A stretch of DNA of 64,000 bases from Streptomyces toyocaensis (GTDB lineage: Bacteria > Actinomycetota > Actinomycetes > Streptomycetales > Streptomycetaceae), in contig NZ_JFCB01000021.1 in assembly GCF_000725125.1 (NCBI RefSeq), positions 62,001-126,000 of the forward strand, in the 5' to 3' direction. How positions within the stretch are numbered: the first letter of the stretch is position 1; each line of letters opens with the position of its first letter. Both the position numbers and the translations under genes were made by a program. This document shows positions 16,865 to 27,033 of this stretch, piece by piece. The notes beneath the pieces are model-generated. The model was not told the DNA's origin. It worked only from the letters and a program-made list of their open reading frames with translations, and searched no databases.

Positions 16865-17833
16865 TTGAGCGCTGAACAGTCCGTGCCCCGCCGTCGGTTG
16901 GGGTCCGGTGGCCCCGAGGTACCGGTGCTGGCACTGGGGTCCTGGAACACCTGGGACCGGATGGATTTCGACGACGCCGTGTCACTGGTCGCGCGGGCCG
17001 CCGGGCTCGGCTGCGCCTTCTTCGACGTCGCGCACTACAACATGGGCCCGCACGCGGAGAACGCCCGCACCGACCTGATCTTCGGGCGCGCCGTGCGGGA
17101 GGCCGGTCTGGCGCGTGCCGACTGGCAGTTCTGCGGCAAGCTCTGGCTCTGGGACTACCCGGCCACCGGCTTCACCCAGCAGATGGAGACGTCACTGGAG
17201 CGGGTCGGAGTCGAGCGCGCCGACATGGTCGTCGTCGGCGACTACTTCGGCGACCTCGATGTGGAGCGGGTCGTCACCGACGTCGCCGAGCAGATCGACG
17301 CGGGCCGGTTCACCACCTGGGGCGTGAACAACTGGCGGTACCCCGACCTGCGCGCGGCGATCGACATCGCGCGCGATCGGGGACTCGTGCCGCCGGCCTT
17401 CGCCCAGCTCAAGTACGGCCTGGTCCGCAGGTCGATGGCCGAAGGCCGCTACTACGCCCCGCTCTTCGACTCCGGCGAGCTCGCCCTCCAGGCGTCCGAT
17501 GTCTTCGAGGGCGGCATCCTGGTCGGCAACCTCCGTCCGGACCGCAAGATCGGTGCCGATGTCGGCGGCATCCGGGAGCGCATCGCCGAGTCCTACGGCG
17601 AGGTGCGACGGCTTGCCGACGAGTTCGGCACCACGCCCGCGCGGCTGGGCATCGCCTTCTGCCTGGCCAACCCCGCGACCGCGAACGTCCTGGTCGGCGT
17701 GTCCAGGCAGGCGCAGCTGGAGGACAACGCCGGAGCGGTTGCCCTGCTGGACCGGGTGGGAGCGACCACGCTACGGCAGGCGGTGGCGGACCTGTGGCTC
17801 GACCGCGACGTCGCCGCGGACGGCACCTGGTGA
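16865..17833 (+). CDS. Aldo/keto-reductase-family protein lacking the canonical active-site His (paralogue 2)
   Basis: 322-aa paralogue of the AKR at 12329, sharing the LGSWNTWDRMDF entry block, GVNNW, QASDVFEGGIL and the FCLANPATANVLVG C-terminal block. Asp and Tyr of the tetrad are in FFDVAHYNMG (D-x3-Y), Lys in CGKLW. The His position reads MVVVGDYFGD, again replaced. The TTG start at 16865 has GGGAGGAGC ending just before it. Followed after 58 bp by the methyltransferase; likely co-transcribed. Confidence 0.82.
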   Translation: MSAEQSVPRRRLGSGGPEVPVLALGSWNTWDRMDFDDAVSLVARAAGLGCAFFDVAHYNMGPHAENARTDLIFGRAVREAGLARADWQFCGKLWLWDYPATGFTQQMETSLERVGVERADMVVVGDYFGDLDVERVVTDVAEQIDAGRFTTWGVNNWRYPDLRAAIDIARDRGLVPPAFAQLKYGLVRRSMAEGRYYAPLFDSGELALQASDVFEGGILVGNLRPDRKIGADVGGIRERIAESYGEVRRLADEFGTTPARLGIAFCLANPATANVLVGVSRQAQLEDNAGAVALLDRVGATTLRQAVADLWLDRDVAADGTW

Positions 17834-17891
17834 CCGGGCCGACGGCCGCCACCCCGCTCAACAGTCGTACGACAACATTCAGGAGGACCTC

Positions 17892-18881
17892 ATGACCGTA
17901 TCCAGCACGTCCGCCACGCCCGACCGGATCGTCGACATCGCGATCGGGTACATGGGAGCCAAGCAGCTCTTCGCCGCCGCGCGCACCGGTGTCTTCCGTG
18001 CCCTCGCCGAAGGCGAGCGTGACGTGGCCGAGCTGGCCACGGCGACCGGTCTCAGCGAGCGGATGGCCCGGATCCTCGCCGACGCCATGAACGGACTGGG
18101 ACTGCTGGAGCGCCGCGACGGCCGTTACCGGCTCGCGCCGGACGCCGCCGCCCACCTGACGGGCGAGGGCGATCTCGATCTGCACCCCTTCCTCGCCTTC
18201 CTGAACGAGATCAGTTACGGCCACTGGCTGCAGTTCGACACCACCGTCGACACCACCAAGCCCGGTGAGCTGGACATGAACGAGGAGCGGTGGGGGACGT
18301 TCATGGCCGGAGTCATGCGCTACAACGCGCTGCACGCCGCCATGCTCGCCCGGTCCTTCGACTTCGGGCCCTACCGCGACATGCTCGACCTCGGCGGACT
18401 CTCTCCGGACTTCGCCATCGGCGCCCTGCGGGCCAACCCCGACCTCTCGGCCCGCTTCGTCTTCGACCCGGCCTCCACGGAGTCCGTGGCCGCGGCGCTG
18501 GCGGCGGCCGGCCTCACGGACCGGGCCCGGATCGACCCCGCACCGACGGACACGGCCCAGCCGGGCGGCGACCACGACCTCGTCATGGTCAACCACGTGA
18601 TCCACCGCTTCACCGCCGAGCAGAACCGCGCCATTCTCGCCGGCGCCCGCGCCGCGGCCCGCCCCGGCGCGACGCTGCTCCTGCTGGACTTCCTGCTGGA
18701 CGACGACGACCGGCAGCGCCCGATCGACGCGCTGCACGCCGGTGAGTACTTCGTCATCGACGGCACGGTCGTCTACCCGGAGTCCGAGGTCACCGCGTGG
18801 CTGGAGGCGTCGGGCTGGCGCCGGCGCGAGGTGATCGCGCTGCCGGGAAGCCCCCGGGTCGTGGTCGCCGAGGCGGTCTGA
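17892..18881 (+). CDS. O-methyltransferase-like protein with weak SAM motif I
   Basis: 329-aa protein with a winged-helix dimerisation domain (residues about 10-95; LFAAARTGVFRALAEG, ATGLSERMARILADAMNGLGLL) and a class I methyltransferase fold, like plant/actinomycete small-molecule O-methyltransferases. Glycine-rich motif I reads LDLGGLSPDFAIGAL rather than xDxGGGxG, and the active-site region is VNHVIHRF. The fold is clear but SAM binding may be impaired or altered. AGGAGGACCTC precedes the ATG. It could methylate, or use its fold for demethylation or decarboxylation; undetermined. Confidence 0.78.
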   Translation: MTVSSTSATPDRIVDIAIGYMGAKQLFAAARTGVFRALAEGERDVAELATATGLSERMARILADAMNGLGLLERRDGRYRLAPDAAAHLTGEGDLDLHPFLAFLNEISYGHWLQFDTTVDTTKPGELDMNEERWGTFMAGVMRYNALHAAMLARSFDFGPYRDMLDLGGLSPDFAIGALRANPDLSARFVFDPASTESVAAALAAAGLTDRARIDPAPTDTAQPGGDHDLVMVNHVIHRFTAEQNRAILAGARAAARPGATLLLLDFLLDDDDRQRPIDALHAGEYFVIDGTVVYPESEVTAWLEASGWRRREVIALPGSPRVVVAEAV

Positions 18882-18969
18882 CGGACCTTTCTTCACCCCG
18901 GCCGGACCCTTCGGCAGCCCCCGCCGGGACCTTGGCCCTGCCGCTCGCCAATTGGCTGCGGCGGGGCCA

Positions 18970-19001
18970 TTGCGTTTTTCGCCGACGATCGTAGACTAAC
19001 G
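18970..19001 (+). promoter_or_regulatory. Promoter of the ABC-importer operon with operator GCCGAC-GATC-GTAGAC (site C)
   Basis: A plausible -35 TTGCGT (18970-18975) and -10 TAGACT (18992-18997), spaced 16 bp, overlap the 16-bp motif GCCGAC-GATC-GTAGAC (18981-18996). Repression by a protein on this motif would block polymerase directly. A 150-bp leader follows before the substrate-binding-protein gene. Confidence 0.55.
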
Positions 19002-19150
19002 GCCACGACGCGTGAGGTGGCGTGTAGGGAAACTCTTTCCCGCACTCGCTCTCAACCCGTGGGCCGAGGGCTGCGACGGCGAGGCGACAGGCCAATGTCC
19101 CCTCGCCGGATCGATCCGGCACCAGCCCCTCTTACTCGAGAGAAGATTCC

Positions 19151-20662
19151 ATGAAGAGAATCTGGCGAGCCAGCCTTGTCGCGGTCGTCGCACTGGCGAT
19201 GGCCGCTTGTACGAACACCGCTTCCACTTCAGACAGTGACACCCCCGAGGATATCAAGATCGGTACGCTCCTCGACGTCACCTCCTGGGACCCGGCCCAG
19301 GCCGACATCGGCTTCGACGGCCCCTACCTGTCGGCCCTCTACGACCCGCTGATCGCCCTGGACGACATGTCCCAGCCCATTCCCGCTCTCGCCGAGTCGT
19401 GGACGTACTCCAAGGACCGCCGGACCCTCACCTTGGAGCTGCGCTCCGGGGTGAAGTTCAGCGACGGCGCGGTCTTCGACGCCGATGCCGCGGTCCAGAA
19501 CCTCGAGCACCTCAAGGCCGGAGTCCGGTCCGGGCAGACGTACGCGAACGTCACCGGTATCAAGAAGGTCGACGAGGACACCGTCACCCTCCAGCTCAAG
19601 AAGAAGGACGACGCCCTCCTCTACTACATGGGGCTGGGCCGCAGCTGGATGGCCTCGCCGACGGCGATCAAGGCGAAGTCGCTCGCCACCGCACCCGTCG
19701 GCTCGGGTCCCTACACCTACGACAAGGGCAAGTCGTCACCGGGGTCGGAGTACGTCTTCACCAAGAAGTCCGAGCACTGGGACAAGAGGACCTACCCGTT
19801 CGGCGCGGTGCACGTGCTGCCGATCGCCGACCCGACCGCGAGCTTCAACGCGATGCTCTCCGGCCAGCTCGACATCGCCTACGCCAACGCCACGGACATC
19901 CCCCGGGCCAAGCAGCAGGGCTGGAACGTCGCCTCCGACGTCGCCACCTGGGTGGGCATCCAGTTCACCGACCGCACGGGCAAGGAGCTCAAGCCCCTGG
20001 GCGACATCAGGGTGCGGCGGGCCATCAACCACGCCTTCGACGGCGCGGCCATGCTGAAGTCCGTGGGTCAGGGCGCCGGATCGGCGACCAACCAGGTGTT
20101 CCCCGTCGGCCGGGGGGTCTACGACCAGTCCCTCGACGACCGGTACGCGTTCGACATGGACAAGGCCAGGAAGCTCATGGCCGAGGCCGGCTACCCCGAC
20201 GGTTTCGAGGTGACGATGCCGATGTCGTCGATCTTCCAGCCGTGGCAGCCGTCCGTCCAGCAGACCCTGGGCAAGCTCGGCATCAAGGTGACGTGGAAGA
20301 ACCTGTCTCCGGCCGACTACCAGAAGAACGCCGCCACCTACCCGATGTTCGTCGCCGTCCTGGCCATGGACTCCAACCCGGCGGCGTCGGTGGACAGCCA
20401 GATCACGTCGCAGCAGTGGTTCAACCCGAACCCCTCGGTCGAGGACTTCCCCACGGTCAAGGAGCTCGTGGGCAAGGTCGAAGCGGCGACGGGCGAGGCG
20501 CAGGTCCCCCCGATCCGTGACCTCAACGAAGAGATCATCGAGCAGGCCTGGAACAACGTCTGGTACCAGGCGAACAACACGTACTTCAGCGTCAAGGGCA
20601 TCAAGGTGACCCCGATCACCGGAATGATGTACCCGACCCTTCGGTTCATTCAGGCCGGCTAG
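19151..20662 (+). CDS. ABC importer substrate-binding lipoprotein (family 5, peptide/nickel type)
   Basis: 503-aa extracytoplasmic solute-binding protein. A short signal peptide ends in lipobox LAMAAC (Cys20), so it is lipid-anchored. Family-5 features are ALAESWTYSKDRRTLTLELR, GVKFSDG and VRRAINHAFD. Such proteins capture oligopeptides but also opines, glycosides and aromatic conjugates. First gene of a five-gene operon ending in a TetR regulator. A strong hairpin behind it probably raises its level relative to the permeases. Given the context, it likely imports the island's substrate. Confidence 0.93.
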   Translation: MKRIWRASLVAVVALAMAACTNTASTSDSDTPEDIKIGTLLDVTSWDPAQADIGFDGPYLSALYDPLIALDDMSQPIPALAESWTYSKDRRTLTLELRSGVKFSDGAVFDADAAVQNLEHLKAGVRSGQTYANVTGIKKVDEDTVTLQLKKKDDALLYYMGLGRSWMASPTAIKAKSLATAPVGSGPYTYDKGKSSPGSEYVFTKKSEHWDKRTYPFGAVHVLPIADPTASFNAMLSGQLDIAYANATDIPRAKQQGWNVASDVATWVGIQFTDRTGKELKPLGDIRVRRAINHAFDGAAMLKSVGQGAGSATNQVFPVGRGVYDQSLDDRYAFDMDKARKLMAEAGYPDGFEVTMPMSSIFQPWQPSVQQTLGKLGIKVTWKNLSPADYQKNAATYPMFVAVLAMDSNPAASVDSQITSQQWFNPNPSVEDFPTVKELVGKVEAATGEAQVPPIRDLNEEIIEQAWNNVWYQANNTYFSVKGIKVTPITGMMYPTLRFIQAG

Positions 20663-20667
20663 TACCG

Positions 20668-20698
20668 GCGGGGCCGCCCGGCAGCCGGGCGGCCCCGC
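20668..20698 (+). terminator. Intercistronic hairpin (attenuator)
   Basis: Perfect 15-bp arms GCGGGGCCGCCCGGC / GCCGGGCGGCCCCGC directly after the binding-protein stop and before the permease gene. This placement is typical of partial terminators or mRNA stabilisers that favour the binding protein. Confidence 0.8.
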
Positions 20699-20716
20699 TC
20701 CCAGAGGGGCCCTCAC

Positions 20717-21658
20717 ATGATCAGATTCACCATCCGGCGACTGCTGTCGGGGATAGTCCTGCTGCTCGTCGTCACCTCCGCCACCTTCTTCCTGGCACAC
20801 CTGGCCATCGGCGATCCCACCGCCGGCCTGCTCGGCAACAACGCCACCCCGGCTCAGCGGGCGGCGCTGCACGAGCGGCTCGGCCTGGACCGGCCGATCC
20901 TGGCGCAGTACTGGGACTGGTTCTCCCACGCGCTCAGCGGCGACTTCGGTACCTCGTGGCGCAACTTCCAGCCGGTCTCGGACCAGATCGCCCTGCGCGT
21001 ACCGGTCACCCTGTCGGTCGTGGTGAGCGCCACGCTCCTCGCGGCCGTGGTCGGGACCGCCGTCGGTATCACCACCGGGCTGCGTCCGGGCGGACACCTC
21101 GCCCACGTGCTGAAGCTCGCGTCGGTGGTCCTGTTCGCCCTCCCGGGATTCTGGGTCAGCCTCGTCCTCGTCATGACGTTCGCGGTCCGGCTCAAGTGGT
21201 TCCCCGCGGTCGGCTACGTCCCTCTGACCCAGTCCCCCTCCGCGTGGCTGAGCTCCATCACTCTGCCGTCGGTCGCCCTGGCGCTGGCCGCGATCGTGAT
21301 GATCGCCGAACAGCTCCGCAACGGATTCGTCGAGGTCAACCGACAGGACTTCGTCCGTACCCTCCGGGCCCGCGGGCTGTCCTCGCGCCGCGTGACCCTT
21401 CATGTGCTGCGCAACGCCTCGCCCGCCGCGCTGACCGTGCTCGCGGTGATGTTCGTCGGACTGCTCGGCGGTGCGATCGTCGTCGAGATCATCTTCAACC
21501 TCCCGGGCATCGGCAGCCTCACCCAGTCGGCCTCCCAGATCGGCGACATCCCCATCCTGCTCGGGCTGACCGCCGTGACGGTCGTCTTCGTCGTCCTCAT
21601 CAACTTCCTGCTCGACCTCGTGCTCGGGTGGATCAACCCGAAGGTGCGTGAGATATGA
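20717..21658 (+). CDS. ABC importer permease (DppB type)
   Basis: 313-aa integral membrane protein with about six TM segments. The N-terminus IRRLLSGIVLLLVVTSATFFLAHLAIGDP is the DppB/OppB signature. The coupling (EAA) loop is DFVRTLRARGLSSRRVTLHVLRNA (shown here only as its location, about residues 215-238). Ends in ATGA overlap with the next gene. Forms the channel with the permease half of the following fusion protein. Confidence 0.93.
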   Translation: MIRFTIRRLLSGIVLLLVVTSATFFLAHLAIGDPTAGLLGNNATPAQRAALHERLGLDRPILAQYWDWFSHALSGDFGTSWRNFQPVSDQIALRVPVTLSVVVSATLLAAVVGTAVGITTGLRPGGHLAHVLKLASVVLFALPGFWVSLVLVMTFAVRLKWFPAVGYVPLTQSPSAWLSSITLPSVALALAAIVMIAEQLRNGFVEVNRQDFVRTLRARGLSSRRVTLHVLRNASPAALTVLAVMFVGLLGGAIVVEIIFNLPGIGSLTQSASQIGDIPILLGLTAVTVVFVVLINFLLDLVLGWINPKVREI

Positions 21659-23453
21659 CCGACGCCGCACTCCGTGCGCCGGGCGCTCCCGTCCGGGCCG
21701 AGCTCAGCCTGTGGCGGCGCTTCCTGCACCGTCCACTCGGCGTCACCGCCCTGGCGGTGCTCCTCCTCGTCGTCCTCACGGGCCTGTTCGCCCCGCTCCT
21801 CGCTCCGCACGATCCCAACCTCGTCGACTTCACCCTGACCCAGGCCCCGCCCGGCGCGGAGCACCTGATGGGTGGCGACTCCGCCGGCCGGGACATCTTC
21901 AGCCGGCTGCTGTACGGCGCGCGCACGACGGTGTACGGCGCCGCCATCGCGTGCCTGGTGGGGGTCGGGATCGGGGTGCCCGCGGGCGTGGCCGCCGGGT
22001 ACTTCGGCGGAGCGGCCGACCGGATCTGCTCGTGGATCAGCGACGCCGTCCAGTCCGTGCCCGGCATGATCGTCCTGCTCATCGTCGCCGCGGGCACCGG
22101 AGCCGACTTCACGGTGCTCATGGTGACGGTCGGCGTGTTCATGACGCCGGGCTACTACCGGATCTCCCGTTCCCGGGCACTCGCCGTGCGCAGAGAGCCC
22201 TACGTCGACGCCGCCCGTGTCGCCGGGCTCACGCACGCCCGGATCCTGCACGCGCACATGCTGCGCGCCGTCCACGCGCCCGTCATCATCCAGTCCGCGC
22301 TCACCGCGGGCGTCGCGATGGGCATGCAGACCGGCCTGCAGTTCCTCGGCGTGGGCACCGCGTCGGCCCCCGACTGGGGGCAGATGATGAACGACGGGTT
22401 CCGCACCATGGGGACGCACCCGCTGATCCTCCTGTGGCCCTCGCTCGCGCTGGGCATCACCATCGCCGCGCTCGCCTTCATAGGATCGACCCTCGCCGAT
22501 CTGGTGAGCGTGCGCACCGAGCCGGCCCGCCGACGCCGTACCGCTCCGGCCGGCCGGCATGCGGTGGACGCCGAAACGCCCGCGAGCAGCGGCGCACTGG
22601 TCCACACCGTCGAGCGGAGCGCGCTGCGGATCGACAACCTCCGCGTCACCTACGCCACCGCGCACGGCGACAAGGAGGTCGTGCGCGGCGTCTGCCTGGA
22701 CGTCGCACCCGGTGAAGTGCTCGGCATCGTCGGTGAATCGGGGTCCGGCAAGTCACAGACGATGTTCTCGGCGCTGGACCTGCTGTCTCAGGACGGCCGT
22801 TCGAGTGCCGACGGCATCTGGATCGGCGGCCGGGAGGCCGGCGGTCTCTCGCGCGCCGAACGACACGCCCTGCTGGGCACCCGTGTCGGCTACGTGCCCC
22901 AGGAGCCGATGAGCAACCTCGACCCCTGCTACACGATCGGCCACCAGCTCGTCGAACCCCTACGAGCGGTGCACAAGCTGACCAAGGCGCAGGCCCGGGA
23001 CCGGGCACGCGAGGTTCTCCTGCGGGTCGGCATCACCGACCCCGACCGGGTGATGGCCTCCTACCCGCACCACGTCTCAGGCGGTATGGCGCAGAGGGTC
23101 CTCATCGCGGGCGCGGTGGCGGGCAAGCCGGACCTGCTGGTCGCCGACGAGCCGACCACGGCACTGGACGTCACGGTCCAGGCCGAGGTGCTGGAACTGC
23201 TGCGTGAACTGCAGCAGGAGTACGGCATGGCGCTCGTCATCGTCACGCACAACTTCGGTGTGGTCGCCGACATCTGCGACCGGGTCGTGGTCATGAAGGA
23301 CGGCCGGATCATCGAGTCCGGTACGGTCGGGCAGATCTTCGCCGAGCCCGCCGACCCGTACACCGCGGAGCTCATCCACGCCTCGCAGGACGACAGCGAG
23401 AGCCGCGACGATCTGGACGCGGCGTGGCACGAGGCCGGACAGAAGGTGCACAC

Positions 23454-23457
<4 letters not shown>
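21655..23457 (+). CDS. ABC importer fusion: DppC-type permease + DppD-type ATPase
   Basis: 600-aa fusion. Residues 1 to about 300 are a DppC-like permease (FAPLLAPHDPN, GGDSAGRDIFSRLLYGART, an EAA loop near residue 185). After a linker, residues about 322-575 are an ATP-binding subunit with Walker A GESGSGKSQT, signature VSGGMAQRV and Walker B LLVADEPTTALD. Such permease/ATPase fusions exist in actinomycete peptide-type importers, so the continuous frame is genuine rather than a lost stop. Coupled by 4-bp overlaps on both sides. Confidence 0.92.
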
Positions 23458-24326
<869 letters not shown>

Positions 24327-24334
24327 GGAAGACT

Positions 24335-24925
24335 ATGCCGAAGATTATCGACCACGATCAGCGGCGGCGGGAGATCGTCGCAGTCGCGAAGAAGCTCATC
24401 ATCCAGGGTGGTTTCGAGGCCGCGACCATGCGCAGCATCGTCGCCGCGGCGGGTTTCGCCAACGGCGCGCTGAAGCGTTACTTCCCCAGCAAGGACAGCA
24501 TCGTGGCGGCCACGTTCCAGAGCGTGCTCGCGGAGATGAACGAGCAGATGGGTGCGGACGGTCCGTCACCCGACCCGAGGGAGGCGCTGCGTCACGACCT
24601 CGAGGCGACGTTGCCGCTGGACCAGTACCGCATCGACTCCGCCCGTGTGCTGCTCGCACTGTGGGAGCACTCGGTGGCCAACGAGGAACTCGCGACGCTG
24701 TACCGCGAGCACCTCCACGACTGGCGCCGGCGGCTCGCCGAACGGCTCGCTGCCGCGCGCGGCAAGGGAGAGAGCGCCGACGCGCCCGCGGTGACGGAGC
24801 TCGCGGGGGAGATCATCAGCGTGTCCATCGGGGCCAATGTCACCTCCCTGATGTTCCCGGACGGCGCGCTGATCCCGGAGTACCGCGCCTACGTCGACCG
24901 GGTGATGCGGAACCTCGACGACTGA
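24335..24925 (+). CDS. TetR-family transcriptional regulator
   Basis: 196-aa regulator. The N-terminal HTH (residues about 8-55) reads RREIVAVAKKLIIQGGFEAATMRSIVAAAGFANGALKRYFPSK (location only), a typical TetR DNA-binding domain; the rest is a helical ligand domain. It sits 8 bp after the ABC ATPase gene, so it is the operon's last gene. Sites A, B and C (GTCKAC-N4-GTMGAC) upstream of nearby genes are the best candidates for its operators; this pairing is inferred. Confidence 0.9.
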   Translation: MPKIIDHDQRRREIVAVAKKLIIQGGFEAATMRSIVAAAGFANGALKRYFPSKDSIVAATFQSVLAEMNEQMGADGPSPDPREALRHDLEATLPLDQYRIDSARVLLALWEHSVANEELATLYREHLHDWRRRLAERLAAARGKGESADAPAVTELAGEIISVSIGANVTSLMFPDGALIPEYRAYVDRVMRNLDD

Positions 24926-25072
24926 TCCGTTCACCGGGCAGTCCCCGGGGCGTGCCCTCGTGGCCGCGCCCCTCTCACCCATGCCCGTCCGGGCCGTCGA
25001 CCCATACCTGTCCCGGGCCCCTGGCCATGCCCGTTCCGGGCCATGACGAAGATGTGAAAGAAGGATCCTCCC

Positions 25073-26521
25073 ATGGATGTGCGAGGCAGGCTTTTCATCG
25101 GAGGTGAGTGGACCGACGCCGCGGACGGGGCGGAGTTCACCACCCGCGACCCCGCCACCGGGGAGGTCCTCGGGACCTGCGCCCAGGCCGGACAGGCGGA
25201 GGCCGACGCCGCGGTCGACGCGGCACGGCGGGCGCTGCGCGACCCGGCGTGGGCCGGGCTGCCCGCGGCGGAGCGTGCCCGGCTGCTGTGGCGGGTCGCC
25301 GACCTGATCGAGCGCGACGCCGCGGAACTCGCGGAGTTGGAGACCCGTGACCAGGGGCAGCCTCTCGAGGTGGCCCGCGGGGTCAGTGTCGCGGGGGCCG
25401 CGGAGCACTTTCGCTACTACGCGGGCTGGGTCACGAAGATCGAGGGAGCGGTCAGCCCGGTCTCCTTCCCCGGCACGCTGCACTTCACCCGTCGTGAACC
25501 GGTGGGGGTGTGCGCGCTCATCACTCCGTGGAACTTCCCGCTGATGATCGCTGCCTGGAAAGTGGCACCGGCCCTGGCCTGCGGCAACACCGTGATACTC
25601 AAGCCGGCCGAGCAGACTCCGCTGACCACCGGGCACCTCGTGCGGCTGTGCGAGGAAGCCGGCTTCCCCCCGGGTGTGGTCAACCTGCTCACCGGCGGGC
25701 CCGCGACCGGCCGGGCCCTCGTGGAACACCCGCGGGTGGACAAGGTCTCCTTCACCGGTTCGACCGAGGTGGGACAGGAGATCGTCCGGGCGTCGTCGAA
25801 CGATCTGAAGCGCGTCACCCTGGAACTGGGCGGCAAGGCACCCAGCGTCATCGCCCGGGACGCCGACATCGATGCCGCCGTTGAGGGCAATGTGCGGGGA
25901 GCACTGCTCAACAGCGGGCAGGTCTGCGCCGCCTACTCCCGCTTCTACGTGGACCGCCACCGGGCGGAGGAGTTCACCGAGAAGCTCGCGGCCGCGGTCG
26001 ACGCCCTGCGCCTGGGCCCCGGCCTGTCCCCGGACACCCAGATGGGGCCGCTGGTTACCGACGAGCACCTGCGTCGGGTGGACGCCCTGGTGAAGCAGGG
26101 CACCGCCGAGGGGGCCGAGCTGGTCACCGGAGGAGCGCGCGCCGACGGCCCCCTGGAACACGGGAACTTCTACCGGCCCACCGTCTTCTCCGCCGTGCGT
26201 GACGACATGACCATCGCCCGGCAGGAGGTCTTCGGTCCCGTGCTGCCCGTGCTCACCTACGAGGACGAGGACGAACTGGCGGCGCGGGCCAACGACACCC
26301 GGTACGGACTGGCCGCCGCGGTCTGGACCCGGGACCTGTCCACCGCCCACCGGCTCGCGGCGGACATCCACGCGGGCGCGGTGTTCGTCAACATGCCGCC
26401 GGTCCCCGACCCGGCGGCGCCCTGGGGAGGGTTCGGGACCAGCGGCTGGGGGCGGGAGATGGGCTCCTACGCACTGGACGTGTTCACCGAGACCAAGGGC
26501 GTGTGGATACACCACGGGTGA
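25073..26521 (+). CDS. Aldehyde dehydrogenase
   Basis: 482-aa ALDH-superfamily enzyme with ITPWNFPLMIAAWK, LKPAEQTPLT, FTGSTEVG, LELGGKAPSV (general-base Glu) and catalytic Cys in LNSGQVCAAYSR; C-terminal WGGFGTSGWGREMG. Length is normal. AAAGAAGGAT precedes the ATG. Oxidises an aldehyde produced in the island, perhaps the product of the alcohol dehydrogenase or AKRs. Followed 37 bp later by the NTF2-like gene. Confidence 0.9.
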   Translation: MDVRGRLFIGGEWTDAADGAEFTTRDPATGEVLGTCAQAGQAEADAAVDAARRALRDPAWAGLPAAERARLLWRVADLIERDAAELAELETRDQGQPLEVARGVSVAGAAEHFRYYAGWVTKIEGAVSPVSFPGTLHFTRREPVGVCALITPWNFPLMIAAWKVAPALACGNTVILKPAEQTPLTTGHLVRLCEEAGFPPGVVNLLTGGPATGRALVEHPRVDKVSFTGSTEVGQEIVRASSNDLKRVTLELGGKAPSVIARDADIDAAVEGNVRGALLNSGQVCAAYSRFYVDRHRAEEFTEKLAAAVDALRLGPGLSPDTQMGPLVTDEHLRRVDALVKQGTAEGAELVTGGARADGPLEHGNFYRPTVFSAVRDDMTIARQEVFGPVLPVLTYEDEDELAARANDTRYGLAAAVWTRDLSTAHRLAADIHAGAVFVNMPPVPDPAAPWGGFGTSGWGREMGSYALDVFTETKGVWIHHG

Positions 26522-26558
26522 CACGGCCCGCCCTGAAACGAGCTGAGAGGAAAAGCAG

Positions 26559-26942
26559 ATGAGTGACCGCACCGCGGCACACGACGACGTTCGATCCGCT
26601 GTGGAAGCCTATGTGGCGGCGGTGAGTGCCGCAGACCCGGAGGCCGTCCGGGCGGCCTTCCGTCCGGACGCGCACATGTGGGGCTACCTGGGACGGGAGT
26701 TCGTCTCCGCGCCGATCGAGGCGTTCTGCGACGTGGTCGGGGCCGATTCCCGCCCCGACGAGTGGACCCCGGCGTACACCTACACCATCCGCTCGGTCGA
26801 GGTGAGCGGCGAGGTCGCGGTCGCCGTGCTCGACGAGTCCGGCTATCAGGGCCATGACTTCACCAACCACTTCTCCCTGGTGCGGGAGGACGGCGTGTGG
26901 CGGATCGCCGGCAAGACGTTCTTCCGCCGGGACCCGGACTGA
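26559..26942 (+). CDS. NTF2-like (SnoaL/lumazine-binding-type) small protein
   Basis: 127-aa alpha+beta cone protein of the NTF2-like superfamily: the N-terminal helix VRSAVEAYVAAVSAADPEAV followed by FRPDAHMWGYLG, and the strand pattern NHFSLVREDGVWRIAGKTFF at the C-terminus. Family members are isomerases, dehydratases or binding proteins. AGAGAGGAAAAGC precedes the ATG. Last gene before the terminator; its position suggests a small pathway enzyme, but no specific activity can be named. Confidence 0.82.
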   Translation: MSDRTAAHDDVRSAVEAYVAAVSAADPEAVRAAFRPDAHMWGYLGREFVSAPIEAFCDVVGADSRPDEWTPAYTYTIRSVEVSGEVAVAVLDESGYQGHDFTNHFSLVREDGVWRIAGKTFFRRDPD

Positions 26943-26968
26943 GTCCCCGCCGCACGGCCGGCGAGTAC

Positions 26969-27008
26969 GCCCCCGGCCCCCGCCGTACGACCGGCGGGGA
27001 GCGGGGGC
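26969..27008. terminator. Bidirectional terminator hairpin
   Basis: GCCCCCGGCCCCCGCCG, loop TACGA, then CCGGCGGGGAGCGGGGGC with one bulge, between the convergent NTF2-like and glutamine-synthetase-like genes. Confidence 0.85.
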
Positions 27009-27033
27009 GTCAGTGGTCCGGGGCCCTCCGGCG

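Noticed and set aside
17864..17873. Palindrome GTCGTACGAC before the methyltransferase gene
   Set aside because: Lacks the TA step of the TCGTATACGA sites and does not fit the GTCKAC-N4-GTMGAC layout; a single 10-bp palindrome in GC-rich DNA may be chance.
24982..25044. Imperfect direct repeat CATGCCCGTYCCGGGCC before the aldehyde dehydrogenase gene
   Set aside because: Only two imperfect copies with no symmetry and no match to other operators in the window; possibly a small hairpin-forming leader but not supportable.
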